Assembly (NCBI GenBank): GCA_022843845.1
Contig: JALHMW010000006.1
Location: 1-64,000, forward strand
Length of the DNA stretch: 64,000 nucleotides
Direction: 5' to 3'
Source of the DNA: Archangium sp.
Lineage (GTDB): Bacteria; Myxococcota; Myxococcia; Myxococcales; Myxococcaceae
Under the pieces are notes generated by a model. The model was not told where the DNA came from and ran no database searches. It worked only from the letters and a program-made list of their open reading frames with translations. This document shows positions 28,534 to 36,537 of the stretch, piece by piece (position 1 is the stretch's first letter; each line of letters opens with the position of its first letter). The position numbers and the translations under genes were made by a program.

Positions 28534-31301
28534 CGCGGCTGCTGGTGGCGTTTGCGGTGCTGTCGGTGTCGGGGTGCCTGTGCGCGAAGGAGTGCATAAA
28601 CGATTCGGACTGCACTGACGGCGCAATCTGCGGCGCGCAGAAGCTCTGTGAGTCCCGGCCCGATGGTGGGACTGGTGGCGGTTCGGTCGGTGGCGGGTCT
28701 GGTGGCGGTGGTGCTGTAGCCGGCGGCGGTGCGATGGGTGGTGGCGGGGCGGCTGGCGGCGGTGCGATGGGTGGTGGTGGCGGTGCGATGGGCGGCGGTG
28801 GCGCGATGGGCGGCGGCACGACCGGAGGCGGGACGGGTGGAGGAATGGGGGGCGGAGCGGCTTCCGTCTGCTCGCCTGGCTGCGCGGAGTGGGCGGCGTG
28901 CACTCGTCTGGCTGATGCTGGCCTTGGCTGCGTGCCGGGCCTGCTCATCGTGACGTCTCCGGCCGATGGCGAGCCTGTGCCTGCAGATGGGAGCGTTCCG
29001 TTGCTCGCGAGGCTCGAGCAACAGGGCGGCGCTGCCTGGCCGACTGACGCGTCGATTCCGGTGACGACGTCGTGGGGGCAGGTGGTCGCTCCGGTCGTGA
29101 GTGGACGTCCGAGCATCGTCACAGCGGCGGCGGGACCGGGCTTCGGCAGCGTGACGTTCGGTTGGGTCGGAGATGGTGGACCGATTCCCCAGACGATCAC
29201 TCGCGGCGTCGAGTTCACCGAGTGCACGCCGAGCGTCGCGATCACGGTTCAGCCGTGGGAGAAGTGCGTGCCGACGACGGACGGCGGTCGCCGCGAGGCC
29301 GTGGTGTTGGCCGTCGCCTTCTCGAGTCCTGATGCAGGCACGGTCGGCCCGAACGTGTCGGTTGGAGCAACGGTCGTGCTGACCCTGGCGAGCGATGCCG
29401 GGCCGTTCGCGAGTGCCGTGCCGTGGAGCGAAGCTTCGATGCTGACCGGAGCCGGCAACACGCGCACCGGCACTGCGACGACGCCGAATTCGAACGGGCC
29501 CTTCACGCTTCGTGCGGGCTGGCCTGGTGGACCAGACGCGAGCGTCACGCTGCAGGTCGACGCGGTCGGGCCTGTCTTGACCTGGAAGCTCCGGCCGGAT
29601 GGCGGGGTCGTCGGCGGCAGGCGCGACGAGGTGGTGCTTGCCCAGCTCGAGTCGAGCGAGACCCTGCAGGCGCCGCCGGTCGTCTCGTTCGAGGACGCGG
29701 GTGTGAGCACGATTGGGACTGGCGCGTGCCCAGGCTGGTCGTGCGCAGGCGCGAGGTGTGACTGCTACGAGCTCGACCTTGCTGTGCCTGACTTGATGCA
29801 GCTGACCGGTCAGTTCGGGCTGCGGGCGTCGGCGAGAGATGTGTATGGGAACCCAAACACTGGGAGCGCGTCCGTTCCGGTGACGCGCCTGCGGTGGAGG
29901 ACGAACATCGCTGTCGGGGGCGCGGCGCCGTTGCGTGCCGCCCCAGCCGTCGACTCGCAGGGAAACCTCTACATCGGCACTGATGACACGGGAGCAGGCA
30001 CGACGGGACGCCTCGTGTCGCTCAACCCAATCGACGGTGCCATGCGCCCCGGCTTCCCCGTGACGACCGGAGCCGTCCAGTCCGTCTCGGTCGGCCGCAG
30101 CCGTGTCGGCGCAGTGTTGGGCGAGGTCGTGTACGTAAACTCGAACGTCACCGCGGGAAGCCGAATCGACATGTTCACGACCGACGGTGGCTCGACGGGC
30201 AGCGCGTTGGTCGAGCCAGTTCAGAAGACGTACTCGGCAATCGCGTTGTTTCGCGCTGACTCGAACGCGATCGCAAACGTGGGCGCAGCGGCGGTGTTCA
30301 ACACTGCTGGGACGAGTGGATACATCGGCAGTGCTACTCCCAACGTCCCAGCACGGTTTTCGAGCCTGAGCGCTGATTACGTCCTCCCAATCCCCGGGGC
30401 GTCAGTGCTCTCAAGCCCCGTGAACGCGATTGCGTTCAATCGAGATGGCGGCACCGAGCTCCAGTTCCCGACCGGGTCTGGGGTTCCGAATGCTCGGCGA
30501 CTCCAGTCGAGGCTTTTCGACCCAATGGGCGCCTCATGGGGGGCTGGCAGCATGAGCAGCACCGCCTACGTCAACCTGAGTGGCTCGGCCGCAAGAGGTC
30601 TGGCTGCGGCTGGTGGAACGACCTTCGTCAGCATCGAGGGCAGCCTCACACCATTGCGTGCATGGAGGCCGCTCGGGACTTTCGCTGAATTCCCCGAATT
30701 CCCGGCACTCGATGGCGTGGGTCCCGCCGTCGTCGCGGTGGCGAGCGGTTCTGGTGGCATCGATTCCAAGCTGCTGTTCGGGACGAACCTCTCCGACGAA
30801 ACCTCGACGGCCTGGGTGCTGACAGCGCCCGCAAACAGCGCCACTGGCACGTTGCCGGGCGACGCTGGCGTCATGACGACTCAGAACGGCATGGCAGGTC
30901 GAGTTCTGACGAGTCCGGTCATCGGCGGTGGTGGACTTCCCCACGGCACCAGCGGCACCGCCGACCGGGTGTACGTCGTTCATGAAACCGGCGTCGTGCG
31001 GGCCCTCGTGAGTCCGACTTCTTCATCGGCAGTCGTCGAGTGGACGGCCTCCGCGGTCGACGTCTTCGGCGGCGTGAAGACCATCTACGCCCACCCGACA
31101 CTCGACTGCGGCACTCGGCCCTTCGTCGCCGGCCGGCCCGGAGTCCTCTACGTCGTCGCGACCGACGGCACCGTCGCAGCCATCCTCGTCGACTCCTCGA
31201 AGCTCTCGATGACCGCTCCGTGGCCGAAGTGGCAACGCACTGCAGGCAACGCCGGCAACGACGACGAAGGCCTCTTCCCGCGAAACCCCGGCTGCAACTG
31301 A
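28530..31301 (+). CDS. Large lipoprotein with Gly-rich linker and beta-propeller-like domain (kinase operon)
   Basis: A 923-residue protein with a lipobox (VLSVSGCLCAKEC), a small cysteine-rich domain, and a long glycine-rich linker. Ig-like beta-domains follow (residues about 140-450). The C-terminal half is PQQ-type beta-propeller-like, with RAAPAVDSQGNLYIGT and LNPIDGAMRPGFPV. It would be a surface sensor or adhesin exposed outside the outer membrane. Third-position GC looks lower than in neighbouring genes. It overlaps the upstream gene by ATGA, and the next gene begins 7 bases later. A ligand-sensing role for the kinase is inference. Confidence 0.75.
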   Translation: MTRLLVAFAVLSVSGCLCAKECINDSDCTDGAICGAQKLCESRPDGGTGGGSVGGGSGGGGAVAGGGAMGGGGAAGGGAMGGGGGAMGGGGAMGGGTTGGGTGGGMGGGAASVCSPGCAEWAACTRLADAGLGCVPGLLIVTSPADGEPVPADGSVPLLARLEQQGGAAWPTDASIPVTTSWGQVVAPVVSGRPSIVTAAAGPGFGSVTFGWVGDGGPIPQTITRGVEFTECTPSVAITVQPWEKCVPTTDGGRREAVVLAVAFSSPDAGTVGPNVSVGATVVLTLASDAGPFASAVPWSEASMLTGAGNTRTGTATTPNSNGPFTLRAGWPGGPDASVTLQVDAVGPVLTWKLRPDGGVVGGRRDEVVLAQLESSETLQAPPVVSFEDAGVSTIGTGACPGWSCAGARCDCYELDLAVPDLMQLTGQFGLRASARDVYGNPNTGSASVPVTRLRWRTNIAVGGAAPLRAAPAVDSQGNLYIGTDDTGAGTTGRLVSLNPIDGAMRPGFPVTTGAVQSVSVGRSRVGAVLGEVVYVNSNVTAGSRIDMFTTDGGSTGSALVEPVQKTYSAIALFRADSNAIANVGAAAVFNTAGTSGYIGSATPNVPARFSSLSADYVLPIPGASVLSSPVNAIAFNRDGGTELQFPTGSGVPNARRLQSRLFDPMGASWGAGSMSSTAYVNLSGSAARGLAAAGGTTFVSIEGSLTPLRAWRPLGTFAEFPEFPALDGVGPAVVAVASGSGGIDSKLLFGTNLSDETSTAWVLTAPANSATGTLPGDAGVMTTQNGMAGRVLTSPVIGGGGLPHGTSGTADRVYVVHETGVVRALVSPTSSSAVVEWTASAVDVFGGVKTIYAHPTLDCGTRPFVAGRPGVLYVVATDGTVAAILVDSSKLSMTAPWPKWQRTAGNAGNDDEGLFPRNPGCN
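28665..28860 (+). repeat. Gly-rich low-complexity coding repeat
   Basis: About 196 bases of imperfect GGTGGCGGTGCGATGGG-type units encode GGGAMGGG-like repeats inside the lipoprotein. The repeat is in frame, so it is a flexible linker rather than a mobile or CRISPR repeat. Slippage here could vary the linker length between strains. Confidence 0.85.
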
Positions 31302-31308
31302 CCCGTCG

Positions 31309-32400
31309 ATGAAGGGCCTGAACGTCAACGGCTTCATCATCGTCGAGACGCTCGGCTCGGGCCGCTCCGGACTGCTGTACCTCGCTCGTCACCCGACGAC
31401 CGGCCAGGAGGCCATCATTCGTCTGGCCGGGAACGCCGAAGACGGGGTGACGGCGAAGGTGTTCCTCGAAGAGGCGGCGTCGCTGCTCCCGTCGTTGCGC
31501 GGGGTCGAGCCGTCGGTCACCTCAGACGGCCGGAGCGTGCTGATGGCGCGCGCGGATGCTTCGACCGAGCCGCTCCCGTCGGTGCCGCCGCAGCCCGAGC
31601 TTCGCACGGAGCCGCTCCCGCAACCTCGTGCCGGCGAAGGTCGAACGATGCACCCGAACACGGCGCAGCTCCCGGTCGCGGTGCCCGGGCAGCCACGCCG
31701 GGTGCTCCCGCTCGCGATGATGTTCATCGGGCTCGCGGCCCTCGGCGCTGGCGTCACCGTCGCGATGCTCGCGCTCGAGGCCCGGCCGACGCCCGCTCCA
31801 CGCGTCGCACCGAGTGCCACGCCGTCCGCGCCACCGGTGCAGCCGAACGTCGCTGCTGTCCCCCAGCCGTCACCACCTGAACCCGCGCCGCTGCCCGTCG
31901 TTGCCGTGAAGCCAACTCCGCCTCCTCGCGCTGCCGCGAAACCCCGGCCAGCCGCAGCGCCACGACGCGAGTGCATTGCCGACCAACAGTGGCGAAAGGC
32001 TGCACAGTCCGATCTTCTCCAGCACCGTCGCTTTGCTGCGCAGCTGGGGCCTGAGCCCTTCCGGCGCTTCGAGCTCGCCGAGGACGCCATCGTGGAGAGC
32101 ATCGAAGCCCTCCCGATGGATGGTGATTGCAGTGAGGTCGACGCAGAGATCGACAGACTGCTCCTCTCAGTCAAGCCGACCCCGGCCCCGAAGGTGGTGT
32201 GCACACCCGACGTGCTGTGGAAGCGCACCATGCAGAACAACCTCGCCGAGGTCGAAGAGCGGGCCAACGCGATGGAGCCGGTCGACGTGCAAGCCGAGGT
32301 GCGCGTCATCGGCGCAGCGGTCGAACGCGCTGAGAACCAGACACAGTGCGAGCAGGCGATGCGACGCTTCGAGGTGCTGCTCAAGCGCGCCATCAAGTAG
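31309..32400 (+). CDS. N-lobe-only pseudokinase with two Cys/Trp repeats (kinase operon)
   Basis: A 363-residue protein. Residues 1-75 resemble the N-terminal lobe of a Ser/Thr kinase: LGSGRSGLLYLARH matches the glycine loop, but the ATP-binding lysine is replaced in EAIIRLA, and there is no HRD or DFG. A Pro-rich linker, one membrane helix (MMFIGLAALGAGVTVAMLAL) and another Pro-rich linker follow. Two copies of a 70-residue domain then occur: CIADQQWRK... and CTPDVLWKR..., each with a second cysteine near its end (DGDC and QTQC). The kinase of the same operon has one copy. It probably pairs with that kinase through these domains. The start is ATG 31309, 7 bases after the lipoprotein. Confidence 0.75.
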   Translation: MKGLNVNGFIIVETLGSGRSGLLYLARHPTTGQEAIIRLAGNAEDGVTAKVFLEEAASLLPSLRGVEPSVTSDGRSVLMARADASTEPLPSVPPQPELRTEPLPQPRAGEGRTMHPNTAQLPVAVPGQPRRVLPLAMMFIGLAALGAGVTVAMLALEARPTPAPRVAPSATPSAPPVQPNVAAVPQPSPPEPAPLPVVAVKPTPPPRAAAKPRPAAAPRRECIADQQWRKAAQSDLLQHRRFAAQLGPEPFRRFELAEDAIVESIEALPMDGDCSEVDAEIDRLLLSVKPTPAPKVVCTPDVLWKRTMQNNLAEVEERANAMEPVDVQAEVRVIGAAVERAENQTQCEQAMRRFEVLLKRAIK

Positions 32401-32537
32401 CGCCCATCGACCTGAGCGATGCGCGTCCTGCTGCGTGAAGAACGAGCTCGCAGGCGGAAGCGCCTCGCAAGAAGTCCGAGCACTCGTGCATGACTGGCCA
32501 ATTTCCGGGGCATGGCTAGCTTCACGTCGAGGCCTTC

Positions 32538-33332
32538 ATGCGCACCAGCCGGCCAGCCGCAGTCGCAGGCTCGTTCTACGAAGGGAACGCCTCGGCGCTC
32601 GCGCACGACGTCGACTCGTTCTTGACCGACGTCACGCCCGCCTCCGGCCGACCGCACGCCTTCATCGTTCCCCACGCTGGCTACGACTACTCCGGCCCCA
32701 TCGCCGCGACGGTCTACGCGCAGCTCGCACGACAGAACCCCCTCCCGACGCGCGTCATCCTCCTCGGGCCGTCGCACCACGTGGGCTTCACCGGCCTCGC
32801 GCTCCCGGGCTGCGACGCCTTCGAGACGCCGCTCGGCGCCATTCCCCTCGACGTCGACGGCCTGCGCCGCGCGCTCGAGTTCCCGCAGGTCCGCGAGCTC
32901 CCGAAGGCCCACGCGAAAGAGCACTCACTCGAGGTCCAGCTCCCCTTCCTGCAGCGCGTGTTGAAGACGTTCACCCTCGTGCCGCTCGTGGTCGGTGACG
33001 CCACGCCGACCCAGGTCGCCGACGTGCTCGACGCGCTCTGGGGCGGCGATGAGACCGTCGTGCTCGTCAGCTCCGATCTCTCGCACTTCCTTTCCTGGGC
33101 CGACGCGAAGCGGCTCGATCGACAGACCGCCGAGCACATCGTCTCGCTCGACGAGACCTCGCTCGAAGGTGATGAAGCGTGTGGCTGCCAGCCCATCAAC
33201 GGCCTGCTCGAGGTCGCCCGACGCCGGGGCCTGAAGGCCACCGCGCTCGATCTGCGCAACTCGGGTGACACCGCAGGCGATCGGTCCCGCGTCGTTGGCT
33301 ACGGCGCGTTCGCGTTCGAGGAGGCATCATGA
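32538..33332 (+). CDS. amrB: AmmeMemoRadiSam system protein B (MEMO1 family)
   Basis: A 264-residue MEMO-like protein, related to extradiol dioxygenase folds. Its histidine-bearing segments are IVPHAGYDYSG, LLGPSHHVGF and KEHSLEVQLPFLQ, with SSDLSHF later in the chain. These match the family's putative metal site. It is the first gene of a three-gene unit and overlaps the AMMECR1-like gene by ATGA. The biochemical role of bacterial MEMO proteins is unsettled; comparative genomics links them to a radical SAM reaction. A TAGCTT box at 32517-32522 is a plausible -10 element 16 bases before the start. Confidence 0.92.
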   Translation: MRTSRPAAVAGSFYEGNASALAHDVDSFLTDVTPASGRPHAFIVPHAGYDYSGPIAATVYAQLARQNPLPTRVILLGPSHHVGFTGLALPGCDAFETPLGAIPLDVDGLRRALEFPQVRELPKAHAKEHSLEVQLPFLQRVLKTFTLVPLVVGDATPTQVADVLDALWGGDETVVLVSSDLSHFLSWADAKRLDRQTAEHIVSLDETSLEGDEACGCQPINGLLEVARRRGLKATALDLRNSGDTAGDRSRVVGYGAFAFEEAS

Positions 33333-33877
33333 CTCGCGGCGAGACCCTCCTGAACATCGCGCGGAGAGCGCTCGAGGCGCACTTCGACGGGACGAAGCTC
33401 GAACGGCCTGCGAATGCGCCGTGGCTCGACGAGAAGCGCGCGGTCTTCGTCACGCTCAAGAAGCACGGTGCGCTGCGCGGCTGCGTCGGCCAGCTCAAGG
33501 CCCGGCTGTCACTCTTCGACGCGGTGGTCGACGCCGCGACGGCCGCGGCCTTCCACGACACGCGCTTCACGCCGCTCGACGCGTCGGAGCTGCCGGACCT
33601 GCACGTCGAGATCTCCGTCCTCTCTGCCCTCGAGCGGCTCGACGTCCACTCCGAGCAGGAGACCCTCGAGGCCTTGCGGGTCGGCATCGACGGCGTCCTG
33701 CTGACGTCCGGCCTCCGCAGCGCCGTCTTCATTCCCGAGATGTGGAAGGAGCTGCCCGACCCGAAGGAGTTCCTCTGGCATCTGCGACGAAAGGCCCGAA
33801 TCCCCCTCGAGCAGTGGCCCGACGACATGACCGTCGACCGCTTCACCGCCGAGCTCTTCGAGGAGCCCACGTCATGA
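33329..33877 (+). CDS. amrA: AmmeMemoRadiSam system protein A (AMMECR1 family)
   Basis: A 182-residue AMMECR1-domain protein. Family features include VFVTLKKHGALRGCVGQL and the later LPDLHVEISVLS and VDGVLLTSGLRSAVFIPE-like strands; the central conserved cysteine in LRGCVGQL is present. Length is normal. It overlaps the upstream amrB and downstream amrS by four bases each, so the three proteins are made together in the classic B-A-S order. The enzymatic role is not established. Confidence 0.93.
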   Translation: MTRGETLLNIARRALEAHFDGTKLERPANAPWLDEKRAVFVTLKKHGALRGCVGQLKARLSLFDAVVDAATAAAFHDTRFTPLDASELPDLHVEISVLSALERLDVHSEQETLEALRVGIDGVLLTSGLRSAVFIPEMWKELPDPKEFLWHLRRKARIPLEQWPDDMTVDRFTAELFEEPTS

Positions 33878-34953
33878 AGGGCCCGGTCGTCCCCGCGCGC
33901 TGGTGGCATCGGCTGCCCGACGGCCGCGTGCAGTGCGATCTCTGTCCACGCGACTGCAAGCTCAGCGAAGGCCAGCGCGGCTTCTGCTTCGTGCGCGCGC
34001 GAGAGAACGACGAGATGGTGCTCACGACGTACGGCCGCTCGTCGGGCTTCTGCGTCGACCCCGTCGAGAAGAAGCCGCTCAACCACTTCTTCCCGGGCTC
34101 GAGCGTGCTCTCGTTCGGCACCGCGGGCTGCAACCTGGGCTGCCGCTTCTGCCAGAACTGGGACATCTCGAAGGTCCGCGAGCTCGATCGCCTTCAAGAC
34201 CAGGCGTCACCAGAGGCCATCGCCACGCGCGCCAAGCAGCTCGGCGCGAAGAGCGTCGCCTTCACCTACAACGACCCCACCATCTTCGCGGAGTACGCGA
34301 TAGACGTCGCCGACGCCTGCCACGCACTCGACGTGCGCACCGTCGCCGTCACGGCAGGCTTCATTCACGCCGACCCGCGCCGCGCCTTCTACGAGACGAT
34401 CGACGCCGCCAACGTCGACCTCAAGGCGTTCACCGAGACGTTCTACGAGAAGCAGACGCTCAGCCAACTGAAGCCGGTGCTCGAGACGATCGAGTACCTG
34501 GTGAAAGAGACGCGCGTCTGGGTCGAGCTCACGACCTTGCTCATTCCCACGCTGAACGACTCGGAGCGGGAGATCGCCGAGCTCTCCGAATGGGTGATGG
34601 GCCACCTTGGGCCCGACGTGCCGCTGCACTTCTCGGCGTTTCACCCCGACTACAAGCTCACGCACCTGCCGCCGACGCCTCCCGAGACACTGTCGCGCGC
34701 GCGGCGTCAGGCGATGCAGGCCGGGCTCCGCTACGTCTACACAGGAAACGTTCACGACCCCGAAGGCGACACCACGCGCTGCCCCTCGTGCCAGGCCGCG
34801 GTCATCGAGCGCGACTGGTACCAGCTCAACGCCTACCGCCTGGGGCCTCTCGGTGAGTGCAGTGCCTGTGGAGGCGCCATCGCCGGTCACTTCGACGCGA
34901 AGGCCGGCGACTTCGGCCGTCGCCGCGTTCCGATCCAGATGACAGCCAGCTGA
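33874..34953 (+). CDS. amrS: AmmeMemoRadiSam system radical SAM enzyme
   Basis: A 359-residue radical SAM protein related to pyruvate-formate-lyase-activating enzyme. The cluster-binding CX3CX2C is C86-C90-C93 (GCNLGCRFCQNW). An N-terminal CDLCPRDCKL segment and a C-terminal CPSC...CSACGG pair likely bind zinc or a second metal. ATG 33874 overlaps amrA by ATGA and gives the family-normal length. It is predicted to generate a 5'-deoxyadenosyl radical for a reaction shared with the two neighbours; the substrate is not known. Confidence 0.93.
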   Translation: MKGPVVPARWWHRLPDGRVQCDLCPRDCKLSEGQRGFCFVRARENDEMVLTTYGRSSGFCVDPVEKKPLNHFFPGSSVLSFGTAGCNLGCRFCQNWDISKVRELDRLQDQASPEAIATRAKQLGAKSVAFTYNDPTIFAEYAIDVADACHALDVRTVAVTAGFIHADPRRAFYETIDAANVDLKAFTETFYEKQTLSQLKPVLETIEYLVKETRVWVELTTLLIPTLNDSEREIAELSEWVMGHLGPDVPLHFSAFHPDYKLTHLPPTPPETLSRARRQAMQAGLRYVYTGNVHDPEGDTTRCPSCQAAVIERDWYQLNAYRLGPLGECSACGGAIAGHFDAKAGDFGRRRVPIQMTAS

Positions 34954-35179
34954 GGCATTTCCCATGCAGCACCCTGGTGGATGCCCGACCACTTCTCGAC
35001 CCGAAACCTCTTCGAGCGGGCTCGTCTCGCCCGCCAGACGTGCACGCTGACCTCACGGCCTGACGACAGGGAGCCCTTCTCAGCCCCTCTCGGCCAACTT
35101 CGCCTCGCACCAGCACCCAACCAATCTGATGCCAGGACCTTCACTCTGAGCGGTCGCGACCCGAGCGGGCAGGCTCCCC
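34954..35179 (+). other. Intergenic spacer after amrS
   Basis: This 226-base gap precedes the HypB-like gene. The only structure I see is a short hairpin (GCGGGC 35016-35021 and GCCCGC 35029-35034), without a T-run. A 68-codon plus-strand reading frame and an 85-codon minus-strand one cross the gap but show no family features, and I do not call them genes. It is unclear whether the HypB-like gene is cotranscribed. Confidence 0.4.
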
Positions 35180-35845
35180 ATGAGTGACGACTCGGGTGTG
35201 CCCCCAGGCGCGCGGGCGCTCGAGCCCGAAGCGAAGAACCACCTGGCCGCCGAGCTCAATCGCACCCGCTTCGCGGCCGAGGGCACCTTCGTCGTCAGCC
35301 TCGGCTCGGCGCCAGGGAGCGGAACCACGACGCTGCTCGTTCGCACGCTCGAGGCGCTGAAGGCCCGTGGCCAGACGCTGGCGGTCATCGCCGGCGATCA
35401 ACCGGCGACGCTCGCAGCCGTGCCTGCCGACGTGGCGACGACCACCGCGAGCCGTGGGCTCGACGCAGAGGCGATCGCGCAGGCGCTCGTCACGCACCCC
35501 GCGCCACTCGGAGGCACGCTCTTCATCGAACGGGGTGAGTCGCCCCGTCTCGATCTCGGCGAGGCCAAGCGCGTCGTCGTCACGGCCGTCTCGGAGAGCT
35601 CGGAGCTCTCCATCAAGGCTCGCGACGAGTTCGCGGCCGCCGACGCCGTGGTGCTGAACAAGATCGACCTGGTCTCGACGCTGGGCTTCGACGCCGTGGC
35701 GCTCGAGCGAAACGTGCGCAGCGTCAACCCCACTGCGCGCGTCTTTCAGGTCTCGGGCCGCACCGGCGCAGGTTTCGACGAGTGGGTGTCGTGGCTCGAA
35801 GAGTCACGGACGCGCGAGTTCACGGCGATGGCCAGCCCGGTCTGA
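35180..35845 (+). CDS. HypB-like GTPase relative lacking key residues
   Basis: A 221-residue protein aligned by eye with HypB, the GTPase that inserts nickel into hydrogenases. The strand GTFVVSLGSAPGSGTTTLL matches the HypB P-loop, but the essential lysine (PGSGKTT) is replaced by Thr49. The CHLDA metal-binding motif is missing. The later AADAVVLNKIDLVSTLG strand, with its NKID guanine motif, remains. No hydrogenase or hyp gene is nearby. It may bind nucleotide differently, act as a pseudo-GTPase, or serve the AmmeMemoRadiSam unit upstream. I left the symbol empty. Confidence 0.7.
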   Translation: MSDDSGVPPGARALEPEAKNHLAAELNRTRFAAEGTFVVSLGSAPGSGTTTLLVRTLEALKARGQTLAVIAGDQPATLAAVPADVATTTASRGLDAEAIAQALVTHPAPLGGTLFIERGESPRLDLGEAKRVVVTAVSESSELSIKARDEFAAADAVVLNKIDLVSTLGFDAVALERNVRSVNPTARVFQVSGRTGAGFDEWVSWLEESRTREFTAMASPV

Positions 35846-35847
35846 CG

Positions 35848-36537
35848 TCACAACGACCAGTCGATCGGCCCGCGACCCGCCGACGTCAGGAGCGCGTTCG
35901 CCTTCGAGAACGGCGTGTCCTTCGCCACCGCGTCGACGAACGCAGTGCCGTTGAGCGGTGAAGGGTGAGGCGTCACCAGCACGTGGTGCTTCGTCGCGTC
36001 GACGAGCTTCGTCACCATCGCCTCGGCCGGCTTGCCGAAGCAGAAGAAGACGATGGGCCCGGGCAGCGCTGCGACGTGACGGAGCACCGACTCGGTGAAC
36101 GGCTCCCAGCCCTGCTTCTTGTGGGAGTTCGCTTCGCCTTCGCGGACCGTCAAGACGGTGTTCAGCAGCAGGACGCCGCGATCGGCCCAGGGCGACAGAT
36201 CGCCCGTCGTCGGCGCCGTGATGCCCACGTCGATGACGAGCCCCTTGAAGACGTTGCGCAGTGACGCCGGCGTCTTCACGCCCGGGCTCACCGAGAACGC
36301 GAGGCCGTTGGCGTCACCAGCCTTCGGGTACGGGTCCTGCCCGAGGATGACGGCCTTCACGTTCGAAGGCGGCGTGCGGCTGAGCGCCTCGAAGACCTTC
36401 TCGCGCGCGGGAAAGACCGACGCGGTCTGCCACTGTGAGGTGAGGAAGGTGTCGAGCGCAGCGAAGCTCTCGGCGGCCATCGCGGTGCCGAGCGCATCAC
36501 GCCACGCAGGAGGAACGAGGTCCGCGAGCGTGCTCAC
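35848..36537 (-). CDS. ung: Uracil-DNA glycosylase (family 1)
   Basis: A 229-residue UNG, which removes uracil from DNA to start base excision repair. The catalytic motif GQDPYP holds Asp68. LLLNTVLTV and HPSPL, the leucine-loop histidine motif, are also present. I chose GTG 36537, which overlaps the upstream barrel gene by GTGA; longer forms run into that gene. It ends two bases from the convergent HypB-like gene. Its place in an operon with a TonB-dependent-receptor-like protein is unusual and may reflect compact gene packing only. Confidence 0.95.
   Translation of the reverse strand: MSTLADLVPPAWRDALGTAMAAESFAALDTFLTSQWQTASVFPAREKVFEALSRTPPSNVKAVILGQDPYPKAGDANGLAFSVSPGVKTPASLRNVFKGLVIDVGITAPTTGDLSPWADRGVLLLNTVLTVREGEANSHKKQGWEPFTESVLRHVAALPGPIVFFCFGKPAEAMVTKLVDATKHHVLVTPHPSPLNGTAFVDAVAKDTPFSKANALLTSAGRGPIDWSL

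Noticed and set aside
28665-28860. Repeat array that could be mistaken for CRISPR
   Set aside because: It is an imperfect in-frame Gly-coding repeat without spacers or cas genes.
34981-35187. Small 68-codon ORF in the amrS-HypB gap
   Set aside because: No domain features or ribosome site, and the overlap with the next start argues against a gene.
35180-35845. Genuine HypB hydrogenase maturation factor
   Set aside because: The P-loop lysine and CHLDA metal motif are absent and no hydrogenase or hyp genes are near, so I call it only HypB-like.
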